From positions 1 through 22,434 of the forward strand of contig JBDSEG010000089.1 in assembly GCA_039920165.1 (NCBI GenBank): 22,434 nt of DNA. Direction: 5' to 3'. This stretch comes from JBDSEG01 sp039920165 (GTDB taxonomy: Bacteria > Pseudomonadota > Gammaproteobacteria > Burkholderiales > Burkholderiaceae_C). Under the pieces are notes generated by a model, which saw only the letters and a program-made list of their open reading frames with translations, did no database searches and was not told the origin of the DNA. Each line of letters opens with the position of its first letter. The first letter of the stretch is position 1. The position numbers and the translations under genes were made by a program. Shown here in pieces: positions 1 through 7,853 of the stretch.

Positions 1-1249
1 GTTCGGAGTCGATTCCCAGTACCTGCGCGACCGCACTGCGCGCGATGCCCGGCACCTGGGTCGAGGCCCAGACCGTGGCGCGACCGTCCTTGAACTGCAC
101 CGTGCAGTTCATCGGTTCGAGCGCTGCGTGCGCGAGGTAGGGCGCGCGGTATTCGGCGCTGATCTTCTTCGTCGCCGACGCCATCGCGGCATCGACATCG
201 CCGTGCCGATAGAACGCGAAGCCGGTCTCGACGTCGAGCGCTTGGGCAAGCGTTCGGTACACCGTGTCGCTGTCGATCGCACTGCCGGGTCCTTGATCCC
301 ACTCGACCTTGACCGACTGCGCCGCGCGCATCGCCTGATACGGCGTATCGGCAATCGCCGCGATGCCGCCGCTTGTGCCGCGCAGAGCGGGCAGGGCGAT
401 CACCTTCGTCACACCGGGCAGGGCTAGCGCCGGATTCGCATCAAAGCGCGCGACGCTGCCGCCGAGCGTCGGGCACATCACGACGCTCGCATACTGCAGC
501 CCGGGCGGCAGCACGTCGATGCCGAAGCGCGCGCTGCCGTCGAGCTTCGCCGGCGCCTCGATGCGTCGCAGCGGCTGGCCGATCAGCGTGAAGCGGGCCG
601 GATCCTTCAGTGCCGGTTTGCGCGGCAGCGGCTGAGCGGCGGCCGACGCGACGAGTTCACCGAAGCCCGCGCTGCTGCCGCTCGCGTGCATCACCTTGCC
701 TTTGACGACGGTGCACTCGCCGGCCGGAACGTTCCACTGCGCCGCCGCGGCGCCGACCAGCATCGCGCGCGCACTTGCGCCGGCCTCGCGCACCGGCAGC
801 CACAGATCCTTGATGCTCGACGAGCCGCCGGTCATCATCACGCCGACCTCGCGCATCGTCTTGGCGGTCAGCCAGCCGGCCAGCGATTTGAGCGGGCCGT
901 CGTCGTCGGGGTGGAACGGCAGGCCTTCGACCGTCGCCACCAGGTTGTTGTAGATCGCATCGATGGGCGCCGGCTCGACGTGCACGCGCGACCAGTCGGC
1001 ATCCAGTTCCTCGGCCAGCAGCATCGCAAGGCCGGTGTGCGCGCCCTGGCCCATCTCGGTCTTGCACACGACGATCGCGATGCTGTCGTCGGCGCCGATG
1101 CGGACCCAGCCGTTCAGCGCGACGGTCCCCGCCACGGCCGGTAAGGCGCGCGATGTCAAGAGGCGCTGGCGCGGCGGCAGCACCGACCAGCCGATCGCCA
1201 GCGCACCGAGTGCGCCGGCGCCGCCCAGCAGGACGGTACGCCGCTTCAC
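1..1249 (-). CDS. IorB-like xanthine dehydrogenase-family molybdopterin-binding subunit, C-terminus outside the window
   Basis: Translating the minus strand from a GTG at 1249 gives an open frame of 416 codons that runs off the left edge. The N-terminus VKRRTVLLGGAGALG has a twin-arginine pair (RRTVLL) before a hydrophobic stretch, so export by the Tat pathway or membrane anchoring is likely. Around residues 65-85 lies TEMGQGAHTGLAMLLAEE, typical of the molybdopterin cytosine dinucleotide-binding large subunit of isoquinoline 1-oxidoreductase (IorB) and relatives. These are periplasmic or membrane-associated hydroxylases or dehydrogenases of N-heterocycles or aldehydes; the substrate cannot be told here. 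A GAG-like weak ribosome site lies about 10 nt before the GTG, and the frame starts 16 nt after the stop of the upstream pseudouridine synthase gene. The small 2Fe-2S partner (IorA), usually next to it, is not upstream; it may lie downstream, outside the window. Family call is firm, substrate unknown. Confidence 0.85.
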   Translation of the reverse strand, partial: MKRRTVLLGGAGALGALAIGWSVLPPRQRLLTSRALPAVAGTVALNGWVRIGADDSIAIVVCKTEMGQGAHTGLAMLLAEELDADWSRVHVEPAPIDAIYNNLVATVEGLPFHPDDDGPLKSLAGWLTAKTMREVGVMMTGGSSSIKDLWLPVREAGASARAMLVGAAAAQWNVPAGECTVVKGKVMHASGSSAGFGELVASAAAQPLPRKPALKDPARFTLIGQPLRRIEAPAKLDGSARFGIDVLPPGLQYASVVMCPTLGGSVARFDANPALALPGVTKVIALPALRGTSGGIAAIADTPYQAMRAAQSVKVEWDQGPGSAIDSDTVYRTLAQALDVETGFAFYRHGDVDAAMASATKKISAEYRAPYLAHAALEPMNCTVQFKDGRATVWASTQVPGIARSAVAQVLGIDSE

Positions 1250-1265
1250 GGGCGGCTCGCGGCTT

Positions 1266-2423
1266 TCACACGAAGCTCTCGTCGCGGCGCAGATAGCGCC
1301 ACTGCCCGACCGGAAGATCTCCGAGCATCACGGCGCCGATGCGAACCCGCTTCAGCCCCACCACCTTCAGGCCGACCAGCTCGCACATGCGGCGCACCTG
1401 GCGCTTCTTGCCCTGGCGCAGAACGAAGCGCAGCTGGTCCTGGTTGAGCCATTCGACATTGGCCGGGCGCAGCAACTCGCCGTCAAGTTGGAGGCCGTGG
1501 TTCAGCAGCGCGAGCGAGGCATCGGTGAAGGCTTCGCCGTCGGGCAGCGGTTGGACCCGAACCAGATATTCCTTCTCGAGCTCGCTGTCCTCGCCGATCA
1601 ACTGCTTGGCGACGCGGCCGTCCTGCGTCAGTACGAGCAACCCGGTCGAGTCGATATCGAGCCGGCCGGCCGGCGCGAGATTTTTCAGATGCTCTCGCAG
1701 GAAGCGCGTCCCCGAGTGGTCTTCGGTCCACTGGTTGGCGGGCGTGACGAGCACATACGCCGGCTCGTAGCCGTCCTCGGCTTGGCCGCTAACGTAGCCG
1801 ATCGGCTTGTGGATCAGCACCGTCACGCGCTGGGCCTGCTGGAACCGGGCCTTGGCATCGACCGTGATCCGCTGGCTCGGCACGACGCGCGAGCCGAGTT
1901 CCTTGACGATCTGCTCGTCGACCCGGACCCAGCCCTTGGCGATCCACTCGTCGGCCTCGCGACGCGACGCGATGCCGAGCTCGCTCATTCGCTTGGACAG
2001 GCGCAGGCTGCCGAAAGCGTGCTCGCTGGCATCGGCGCTGCCGTGTGTCTCGACGTCAGGCGCTTCGTTGGCCCCGAACGCGGTATTGCGCGCCGTTCGC
2101 AACTCGCGCGGTTGCGAAGGCTGGCGCGGCGGCGGGTGCTCGCGCACCGGCGGCACCGGGCGCGTCACGAACTCGGCGGGAATGTTGTTGCCGAAGCGCT
2201 GGCGCAACTGTTCCTGGTAGCGCGCTTCGCGTTCGGCGAGCCAGCGCCGGCCTTCGGCCAGACGTTCCTCGGGGGTGGTTGTGGTGGGCGGTAGAAGGTG
2301 CAAGGGCGCGCTCGCCGGAGCGGTCGCCCGCGGCACGCCGCCGTGGCCGCGCAGCGGCGCCCGCGACGGCTTGCCGCGACCGCGTGCCGGCGCGGCGGAC
2401 TTGTTCAGCTTGAGCGTGGCCAT
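1266..2423 (-). CDS. 23S rRNA pseudouridine synthase, RsuA/RluB/RluE/RluF family, most like RluF
   Basis: Isomerises a specific uridine of ribosomal RNA to pseudouridine. The 385-residue protein has a long basic, Pro/Ala-rich N-terminal extension (about residues 1-140), then an S4 RNA-binding domain (LRLSKRMSELGIASRREADE, about 140-185), then the catalytic domain. The signature GRLDIDSTGLLVLT contains the catalytic Asp at about residue 256, and the C-terminal GKKRQVRRMCELVGLKV block is characteristic of the family. HKPIGYVSGQAEDGYEPA is reminiscent of RluF-type enzymes, but the exact target position is inference. Start: ATG at 2423 is chosen; a GTG five codons upstream (2438) is possible. Neither has a clear Shine-Dalgarno. 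The gene probably follows the lipoprotein hydrolase gene in one transcript (39-nt gap). The disordered basic extension is longer than in the E. coli enzymes (about 290 residues), as often seen in beta-proteobacterial members. Confidence 0.9.
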   Translation of the reverse strand: MATLKLNKSAAPARGRGKPSRAPLRGHGGVPRATAPASAPLHLLPPTTTTPEERLAEGRRWLAEREARYQEQLRQRFGNNIPAEFVTRPVPPVREHPPPRQPSQPRELRTARNTAFGANEAPDVETHGSADASEHAFGSLRLSKRMSELGIASRREADEWIAKGWVRVDEQIVKELGSRVVPSQRITVDAKARFQQAQRVTVLIHKPIGYVSGQAEDGYEPAYVLVTPANQWTEDHSGTRFLREHLKNLAPAGRLDIDSTGLLVLTQDGRVAKQLIGEDSELEKEYLVRVQPLPDGEAFTDASLALLNHGLQLDGELLRPANVEWLNQDQLRFVLRQGKKRQVRRMCELVGLKVVGLKRVRIGAVMLGDLPVGQWRYLRRDESFV

Positions 2424-2462
2424 GCGGGATTGGACCACGCAGACCGCCGCGCCCGGACACGC

Positions 2463-3314
2463 TCAGCTGCCGATGCCGAACAGCTCGCGCAGCGCCTCGC
2501 GGTACTGGCGCGCGCCCATGCCGTTGGTGCTGTAGTGGGTGCCGCCATCGACCAGCACGAAGCGCTTGGGTTCCCTGGCACGCTCGAAAAGCTTGCGCCC
2601 GAGCGCCGGCAGGATCAGCGAGTCGCCGCTGCCGTGCACTACCAGCACCGGCATCTTCACGCGCCCGATGCGCTCGGCGGCGTCGAAGCGTTGGGTGATG
2701 AGCGCCGTTACCGGCAACCAGCCCCAGCGCAGCGTCTGGAACACTTCGGGGATCGAGGTGAAGGCGCCTTCGACGATCAGCCCCTTGGCGTCGGCGACCT
2801 CGCTCGCCAGGTGGATCGCGATCGCGCCGCCGAGCGAGTGACCGAAGATATAGCGCTCGCGCCCCGGCTTCTCGCGCGCGAGCCAGGCCCAGGCCGCACT
2901 GGCATCCTCGTACACCATCGCTTCCGACGGCAGCTCGTCGCTGCTGAGGCCGAAGCCGCGGTAGTCGATCGCGAGCACCGCGAAGCCGAGCTCGTTCATC
3001 TGGCGCACGCGAAAGGCGCTGCTGTTGACGTCACGGCGCGCGCCGTGCAGATATAGCAGCACCGGAGCCCTTGAATCGGAGTGCCCGGCCCACAGCCCGT
3101 GCAGCCGGACCGGCTTGCCGGTTTCCTTCGACGGGTGCTCGATCCAGACCTCGTCCATGCCATCGACGCTCTGCCCGGTGCGCATCGAGCTGCCGGTGCC
3201 GCCGCCCATGATGATCCAGCGCCGCTGCTGCTCTTCCAGGCCCTGGCAGCCCAGCAGCGCGGCGATGAGGAGGACGAGGGCCGGCCAGCGCCAGGGTTTG
3301 AGTTTTCGAAGCAT
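2463..3314 (-). CDS. alpha/beta hydrolase lipoprotein (BEM46/ABHD13-like)
   Basis: A 283-residue serine hydrolase of unknown substrate, predicted to be a lipoprotein. Residues 1-23 form a short basic N-terminus, a hydrophobic stretch and a lipobox LLGC with the lipid-attachment Cys at position 23. The hydrolase fold follows: the strand and oxyanion segment VLLYLHGARR (86-95), the nucleophile elbow GHSLGG with Ser160, the acid in VVHGSGDS (Asp231) and the terminal His260 in GGTHYS. The catalytic triad is therefore complete. The lipobox fits with Lgt, encoded at the other end of the window. The gene starts 50 nt after the mutL stop and is followed by the pseudouridine synthase gene, so it probably belongs to the mutL transcript. 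Substrate and final membrane (inner or outer) cannot be told; Gln at position 2 after the Cys does not suggest inner-membrane retention. Confidence 0.88.
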   Translation of the reverse strand: MLRKLKPWRWPALVLLIAALLGCQGLEEQQRRWIIMGGGTGSSMRTGQSVDGMDEVWIEHPSKETGKPVRLHGLWAGHSDSRAPVLLYLHGARRDVNSSAFRVRQMNELGFAVLAIDYRGFGLSSDELPSEAMVYEDASAAWAWLAREKPGRERYIFGHSLGGAIAIHLASEVADAKGLIVEGAFTSIPEVFQTLRWGWLPVTALITQRFDAAERIGRVKMPVLVVHGSGDSLILPALGRKLFERAREPKRFVLVDGGTHYSTNGMGARQYREALRELFGIGS

Positions 3315-3364
3315 CGGTCAGGGACTTGTCATCGACTTTCGAAGTTCCGCCCGATCGCCGTGTC

Positions 3365-5149
3365 TCAGCGCCCGCGCCAGAAAAGGGCGTCGAGTTCCTT
3401 CAGCGTGATCTGGCGCCAGGTCGGGCGGCCGTGGTTGCACTGATCGGCACGTTCGGTGCGCTCCATGTCGCGCAGCATGGCATTCATTTCTTCCACCGTC
3501 AGCACCCGGTTTGCGCGGACCGCGCCGTGGCACGCCATGGTCGAGAGGATGCGGTCGCGCGACCGATCGACGACCGCGCTGGCGTCGAATTGCGCCAGCT
3601 CGGCGAGCACGCTGCGGGCGAGCTCGACGACGTCGCCGCCGGCGAGCGCGGCCGGCTCGCTGCGCACCGCCAGCACGCCGGGCGCGAGCGTTTCGACGTC
3701 GAGCCCGAGAGCGCGTAATTCGTCGGCCTGCGACTGCGCGGTCGCGATCTCCTGAGCCGTCGCGGCGAAAGTGGCCGGGACGAGCAGCGGCTGCGAGTCG
3801 ATGGTGCGGCCGGCGACGCCAAGCTTCAGTCGTTCGTACACGATGCGCTCGTGCGCCGCGTGCATGTCGACGATCACGAGACCCTGCGCGTTCTCGGCCA
3901 GCACGAAAGTGCCGGCGACCTGCGCCAGCGCGCGGCCGAGTGGCCACGCCTGCTGAGCCGGCGCGGGCGCTGCCGGCGCCGGCACCGACCACGGCCGCGG
4001 TGACTCGCCGGCGTACAGCACGGCCAGATCCTGCAGGCCGAGCGACGACTGTTGTTGAGGGGGCGCGCCGTAAGCGGTCGCTGCGCGCCACGTCGCAGGC
4101 GCCAGGCTTCGAACGCTGTCGCCGATCGCTAAGGGCGTCTCGCCACCCGCCGTGGCCAGGCTCGCCTCGACGGCGCGCCGCACGGCCTGGTGAATCTCGC
4201 GCGAGTCGCGAAAGCGCACTTCGATCTTGGTCGGGTGCACGTTCACGTCGACGCGGTCGGGCGCGATCTCTATGAACAGCAGGTAAGCCGGCTGGCGCGC
4301 GCCGTGCAGTACATCCTCGTACGCCGAGCGCAGGCCGTGGCTGATCAGCCGGTCGCGCACATAGCGGCCGTTCACGTATACATACTGCTGGTCGGCACGC
4401 GCACGCGCTGCGGCCGGCAGCCCGGCCCTACCGCTGATTCGCAGCAAGCCAAGGTCGAGCGAGAGCGGTCGGCTCTGCGCCATGAAGTCATCGCCGAGCA
4501 CGGCGCGCAGTCGTTCGTCGAGCGCGCCGCGGCGCCACTGCTGCACGACCTTGCCGTCGTGCCAGACCGTGAACGCGACGTCGGGGCGGGTGATGGCGTG
4601 GCGCCGCACCGCCTCGATGCAATGCGCGAGCTCGGTCGCCTCAGTCTTCAGAAATTTGCGCCGTGCCGGGGTGCTGAAGAAGAGCTCGCGCACCTCGATG
4701 CTGGTGCCACGGCCGCGCGCCGTGGGCGCCAGCTCGCCGCTGCGCGCATCCAGGCGCTGCGCATGGGCAGCTTCGGCGGTGCGGCTGGCGAGGCTCAACT
4801 CGGCGATCGACGCGATGGCAGCGAGCGCTTCGCCGCGAAAGCCGAGCGTCGCGACCTGCTCGAGATCGATCAGCGAGGCGATCTTGCTCGTCGCATGGCG
4901 GCGCAGCGCCAGTACCAGCTCGTCGGCCGCGATACCGTGGCCATCGTCCTCGACGACGATCTGGCGGATGCCGCCAGACACGAGCCGAACCGCAATTTCG
5001 CTCGCGCCGGCATCGAGCGCGTTGTCGACCAGTTCGCGCACGACGGAGGCCGGCCGCTCGACCACTTCGCCGGCTGCGATCTGGCTGACCAGTTCGTCGG
5101 GCAGGGCGCGGATGGCGCGGCGCGCGGCGGCTTGCGGCAGAGGATGCAT
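3365..5149 (-). CDS. mutL: DNA mismatch repair protein MutL
   Basis: MutL couples mismatch recognition by MutS to strand incision. The 594-residue protein has the GHKL ATPase N-terminus with all motifs: IAAGEVVERPASVVRELVDNALDAGA (catalytic Glu39, Asn43), DDGHGI (68-73), ATSKI (86-90) and GFRGEAL (103-109). The linker is Ala/Pro-rich. The C-terminal domain carries DMHAAHERIVYE, a match to the DQHAx2Ex4E metal-binding motif of endonuclease-type MutL, together with ACHGAVRA and a terminal CNHGRPT (usually CPHGRP). This predicts a nicking MutL, as expected in bacteria that lack MutH. The start ATG has no Shine-Dalgarno, but a TACAAT hexamer lies 8 nt upstream. The gene diverges from dedA and heads a probable operon with the lipoprotein hydrolase and pseudouridine synthase genes. 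Confidence 0.98.
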   Translation of the reverse strand: MHPLPQAAARRAIRALPDELVSQIAAGEVVERPASVVRELVDNALDAGASEIAVRLVSGGIRQIVVEDDGHGIAADELVLALRRHATSKIASLIDLEQVATLGFRGEALAAIASIAELSLASRTAEAAHAQRLDARSGELAPTARGRGTSIEVRELFFSTPARRKFLKTEATELAHCIEAVRRHAITRPDVAFTVWHDGKVVQQWRRGALDERLRAVLGDDFMAQSRPLSLDLGLLRISGRAGLPAAARARADQQYVYVNGRYVRDRLISHGLRSAYEDVLHGARQPAYLLFIEIAPDRVDVNVHPTKIEVRFRDSREIHQAVRRAVEASLATAGGETPLAIGDSVRSLAPATWRAATAYGAPPQQQSSLGLQDLAVLYAGESPRPWSVPAPAAPAPAQQAWPLGRALAQVAGTFVLAENAQGLVIVDMHAAHERIVYERLKLGVAGRTIDSQPLLVPATFAATAQEIATAQSQADELRALGLDVETLAPGVLAVRSEPAALAGGDVVELARSVLAELAQFDASAVVDRSRDRILSTMACHGAVRANRVLTVEEMNAMLRDMERTERADQCNHGRPTWRQITLKELDALFWRGR

Positions 5150-5157
5150 CGGCGCCG

Positions 5158-5163
5158 ATTGTA
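5158..5163 (-). promoter_or_regulatory. -10-like hexamer TACAAT upstream of mutL
   Basis: TACAAT on the minus strand ends 8 nt before the mutL ATG. Transcription would start at or within about two bases of the start codon, giving a nearly leaderless mRNA. No convincing -35 is visible 16-18 bp upstream. Confidence 0.5.
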
Positions 5164-5203
5164 GAAAGCCGCCTTCGCAGGGGCCTTGCGCGGTCGCCGA
5201 CCC

Positions 5204-5209
5204 GATAAT
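5204..5209 (+). promoter_or_regulatory. -10-like hexamer GATAAT upstream of dedA
   Basis: GATAAT ends 8 nt before the dedA ATG, with no Shine-Dalgarno between. It is the divergent counterpart of the mutL hexamer, and the two -10 boxes lie about 40 bp apart. A -35 box is not obvious. Confidence 0.5.
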
Positions 5210-5217
5210 CGCGCCGC

Positions 5218-5868
5218 ATGGAATTTATCGGCACCCTGATCGACTTCGTCCTGCATGTCGACGTGCACCTGACGACCTTCGTCCAAGCCTATGGTCCCTG
5301 GGTCTATGCGCTGCTCTTCCTCATCATCTTCGTCGAGACCGGCGTCGTCGTCATGCCCTTCCTGCCCGGCGATTCGCTGCTGTTCGTGGTCGGCGCGATG
5401 GCCGGGTTGGGCCTGCTGAATCTGCCGCTCGTGATCGGCCTGCTGATCGTCGCGGCGATCCTCGGCAACCAGTCGAACTATGCGATCGGCCGGTATTTCG
5501 GGCCGCGCGTCTTCAAGTGGGAGTCGTCGCGCTTCTTCAACAAGCGCGCGTTCGACCAGGCCCATGCCTTCTACGAAAAGTATGGCGGCATCACGATCGT
5601 CGCGGCGCGCTTCATGCCGTTCGTTCGCACCTTCGCGCCCTTCGTCGCCGGCGTAGCGCAGATGACGCGCGCCAAGTTCACGCTGTACGACGTGAGCGGT
5701 GCCGTGCTTTGGGTCGGTGGCGTAACGCTGGCGGGCTATTTTTTCGGCAACATTCCGTGGGTCAAGGAGCATCTGGACAAGATCATCTGGTCGGCGATCC
5801 TGTTGCCCGGCCTGTTCGTGATCTTCGGCGCCTGGCGCGCGCGCCGCACCGCATCGAGCGCGGCCTGA
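5218..5868 (+). CDS. DedA family inner-membrane protein
   Basis: A 216-residue polytopic membrane protein of the DedA/SNARE-associated (VTT domain) family. Members are inner-membrane proteins linked to lipid carrier flipping (undecaprenyl phosphate or phospholipid recycling), proton-motive force and envelope integrity; the role of this paralogue is inferred only. Visible family features: the re-entrant acidic segment FVETGVVVMPFLPGDSLLF (Glu40, PGDS 50-53), GNQSNYAIGRYFG (83-95), and the arginine motif AARFMPFVRTFAPFVAG with Arg131 and Arg137. Length is normal. The start ATG has no ribosome-binding site, consistent with the near-leaderless promoter proposed upstream. It is convergent with the MATE gene, with only 7 bp between the two stops. 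Confidence 0.95.
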   Translation: MEFIGTLIDFVLHVDVHLTTFVQAYGPWVYALLFLIIFVETGVVVMPFLPGDSLLFVVGAMAGLGLLNLPLVIGLLIVAAILGNQSNYAIGRYFGPRVFKWESSRFFNKRAFDQAHAFYEKYGGITIVAARFMPFVRTFAPFVAGVAQMTRAKFTLYDVSGAVLWVGGVTLAGYFFGNIPWVKEHLDKIIWSAILLPGLFVIFGAWRARRTASSAA

Positions 5869-5875
5869 AGCCGCG

Positions 5876-7252
5876 TCAGCGCTCGACGCCCCAGTCGGCC
5901 AGGCGCACCGCGACGACCGAGGCGATGCCGTACGCCGCCATGGCGAAGGCGACGAGGGCGAAGATGGTCCACGCCGGCGCGTGGGCATTCGCGAGCAGCC
6001 AGCCGCCAACGGCGACCAGGACGAGCCGCAAGGTGCCCGCGAGCACCGGCCCGCCGACCTTGCCGGCACCAAGCGACGAGAAATACAGGCACAGGCCGAG
6101 GCCGAACAGTCCGTAGGCCGGGCCGGCCCAGCGAAAGTAGAGCGCGGCCGACGCGATGACGGCGGGGTCGTGGGTGAACTGCGTGGTCCACACGTCCGGT
6201 GCGAACGCGAGCACGCCGCCGATCAGTCCGAGCAGCGCGGTCGCCATCGCGGCAGCGACCCATGCGGCGCGGCGAGCGCGTGCGATCCGGCCGGCGCCGA
6301 TTGCCATGCCGACCAGCGGAACCGAAGCGACTCCGATCGCAAAGGCGATCGGCACGAGCAGGAATTCCAGCCGCGTGCCGATGCCGTAGCCTGCCAGCGC
6401 GTTGGTGCCGAAGCGGGCGACCAGCCGGGTCAGGATGAGGATCGTGAGCACCGTCTGCAGCGGCGAGATACAGGCGAGTGCACCGACCTTCAGGATGTCG
6501 CGCAGCAACTCGCCTTGCACCACGGTACGAACCGACAAGCGGATGCGCGAGCTGCCCGAACGCAGGTACGCGAAGAGGAAAACGGCCCCGCAGCCGTAGG
6601 CGACCACCTGTCCCGCCGCCACGCCGGCCATGCCCCAACGCGGAAACGGGCCCCAGCCCAGGCCGAGCGCGCCACCGATCGCGACCTGGGCGAGCGCGAC
6701 CGTCAGGAAGGTGGCGGAAGGTACCGCCATATTGCCCGAGCCGCGAATGACCGACGCGAAGGTATTGAGCAGCCACACGCCGATCGACCCGAGAAAGGCC
6801 ACGTTGGAATACGCGACTGCCTGTGCGAGCGCCTCGCCGCTGCCGCCGAGCAGGGCGAAAAGCGCCGGGCCGAAGCCGAGCATCAGCGCAGTGGTCGCTG
6901 CGCCGGCGACAAGGCCGATCCACATCGCGTGGGCGGCGAGGGCACTGGCGCGCGCCGCGTCCCCGGCCCCCAGCGCGCGGCTGACGGCCGACGATACGCC
7001 GCCGCCCATGGCGCCGCCCGACAACATCATCTGGAACATGACCATCGGGAAGACGAGCGCCATGCCGGCGAGCGAGGCGACGCCGAAGCTGCCGACATAG
7101 GTCGTCTCGGCAATCGCCGCCAGCGCGGTCGCCAGCATCGCGCCCATGTTGGGCAAGGCGAAGCGCAGCAGCGTGGGCGCGATCGGCGCCTCGAGCAGCG
7201 GGTGGATGGCGCGAACGGGCGTTGCGGGATGGTTGGCGGCGGTCGTGTTCAA
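5876..7252 (-). CDS. MATE family multidrug efflux transporter
   Basis: A cation-coupled multidrug and toxic-compound exporter of the inner membrane. The frame gives 458 residues with the expected twelve or so hydrophobic segments and typical MATE stretches: LLRFALPNMGAMLATALAA near the N-terminus, GGGVSSAVSRALGAGD about 100 residues in, and the half-repeat equivalent VPLVGMAIGAGRIARARRA in the second bundle. The start is a TTG at 7252, preceded by GAGG with 6-9 nt spacing. The frame stays open to 7915, but that extension is antisense to the acetyltransferase gene and lacks membrane features. Transported compound unknown. The promoter candidate overlaps palindromes shared with the divergent GNAT gene, suggesting joint control. 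Rare TTG initiation may keep expression low. Confidence 0.92.
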   Translation of the reverse strand: MNTTAANHPATPVRAIHPLLEAPIAPTLLRFALPNMGAMLATALAAIAETTYVGSFGVASLAGMALVFPMVMFQMMLSGGAMGGGVSSAVSRALGAGDAARASALAAHAMWIGLVAGAATTALMLGFGPALFALLGGSGEALAQAVAYSNVAFLGSIGVWLLNTFASVIRGSGNMAVPSATFLTVALAQVAIGGALGLGWGPFPRWGMAGVAAGQVVAYGCGAVFLFAYLRSGSSRIRLSVRTVVQGELLRDILKVGALACISPLQTVLTILILTRLVARFGTNALAGYGIGTRLEFLLVPIAFAIGVASVPLVGMAIGAGRIARARRAAWVAAAMATALLGLIGGVLAFAPDVWTTQFTHDPAVIASAALYFRWAGPAYGLFGLGLCLYFSSLGAGKVGGPVLAGTLRLVLVAVGGWLLANAHAPAWTIFALVAFAMAAYGIASVVAVRLADWGVER

Positions 7253-7270
7253 GCGGCACCTCGTGGGACA

Positions 7271-7359
7271 GGTTCGCGCAGCGAACCGTTGCATATGCAA
7301 GTGTTGCACGAAAAGCAACTCGGCGTGCTGCGAGAATCGAAGCACCGTGCGTGCTTCGA
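7271..7359. promoter_or_regulatory. cluster of palindromes between the MATE and GNAT genes
   Basis: Four exact inverted repeats occupy this divergent spacer. (1) GGTTCGC and GCGAACC, 3-nt loop, 7271-7287. (2) The uninterrupted palindrome TTGCATATGCAA, 7289-7300. (3) GTTGC and GCAAC, 7-nt gap, 7303-7319. (4) TCGAAGCAC and GTGCTTCGA, 5-nt loop, 7337-7359, ending 7 nt before the GNAT ATG. The second is a candidate operator for a dimeric regulator; the others may be operators or leader-RNA hairpins. No regulator gene is adjacent. Confidence 0.55.
7290..7318 (-). promoter_or_regulatory. candidate sigma70 promoter of the MATE gene
   Basis: On the minus strand TTGCTT (7318-7313) and TATGCA (7295-7290) are separated by exactly 17 bp. 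Transcription would start near 7283, leaving a leader of about 30 nt that carries a Shine-Dalgarno. The -10 overlaps the 12-bp palindrome, so a bound regulator would block the polymerase. Confidence 0.4.
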
Positions 7360-7366
7360 CCCGGCC

Positions 7367-7849
7367 ATGAATGTTCCTTGCTCCGTACTGCTGAGGCCGG
7401 CCGGTATTGCCGACGCTCTGGCGATGGCGCAGATGTCGCGCCAATGGATCGAATCGGGGCTCGCGTGGCGCTATACGCCGGCGCGCATGGCCGGACTTAT
7501 CGCCGACCGCGAAACGGTCGCACTGGGCGCGTACGAAGGCCCGCGCCTCGCGGGCTTTGCGGTGATGCAGTTCGGCGACGCGCACGCCCACCTGACGCTG
7601 CTGTGCGTGCAGCCGGCGCACCGGCGGCGCGGCATCGCGCGCCGCCAGGTGCAGTGGCTGATGGCTTCGGCGCGCGTGGCCGGGATGGAATCGATCCGGC
7701 TCGAACTGCGCAGCGACAACGCCGCGGCGCTCGACCTGTACAACGGCCTGGGATTTCGCGAGACCCAACTCGCGCCCGGCTACTACGAAGGTCGGATCGC
7801 GGCACGCCGGATGGCGCTCGCGCTGCGTGACGCGGCAGCTGAGCCCTGA
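7367..7849 (+). CDS. GNAT family N-acetyltransferase (RimI-like)
   Basis: A 160-residue acetyl-CoA-dependent N-acetyltransferase. The core shows the beta4 strand LTLLCVQPAHRRRGIARR with the pyrophosphate-binding loop R-R-R-G-I-A (about 87-92), then the motif B segment IRLELRSDNAAALDLYNGLGF (110-130), whose N-x-x-A-x-x-L-Y-x-x-x-G-F pattern is typical of RimI-type enzymes. Substrate unknown; it could be a protein N-terminus or a small molecule. The ATG at 7367 is chosen because homology-like sequence begins right after it. An in-frame ATG at 7295 would add 24 residues but would place the palindromes in the coding region. No clear Shine-Dalgarno; a 9-bp perfect hairpin ends 7 nt upstream. The stop lies 4 bp from the stop of the convergent hydrolase gene. 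Confidence 0.9.
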   Translation: MNVPCSVLLRPAGIADALAMAQMSRQWIESGLAWRYTPARMAGLIADRETVALGAYEGPRLAGFAVMQFGDAHAHLTLLCVQPAHRRRGIARRQVQWLMASARVAGMESIRLELRSDNAAALDLYNGLGFRETQLAPGYYEGRIAARRMALALRDAAAEP

Positions 7850-7853
7850 CTCC

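Noticed and set aside
5981..7366. upstream part of a long plus-strand frame running into the GNAT gene
   Set aside because: It is antisense to the MATE gene. Only the last 160 codons show GNAT motifs, so the gene begins near 7367.
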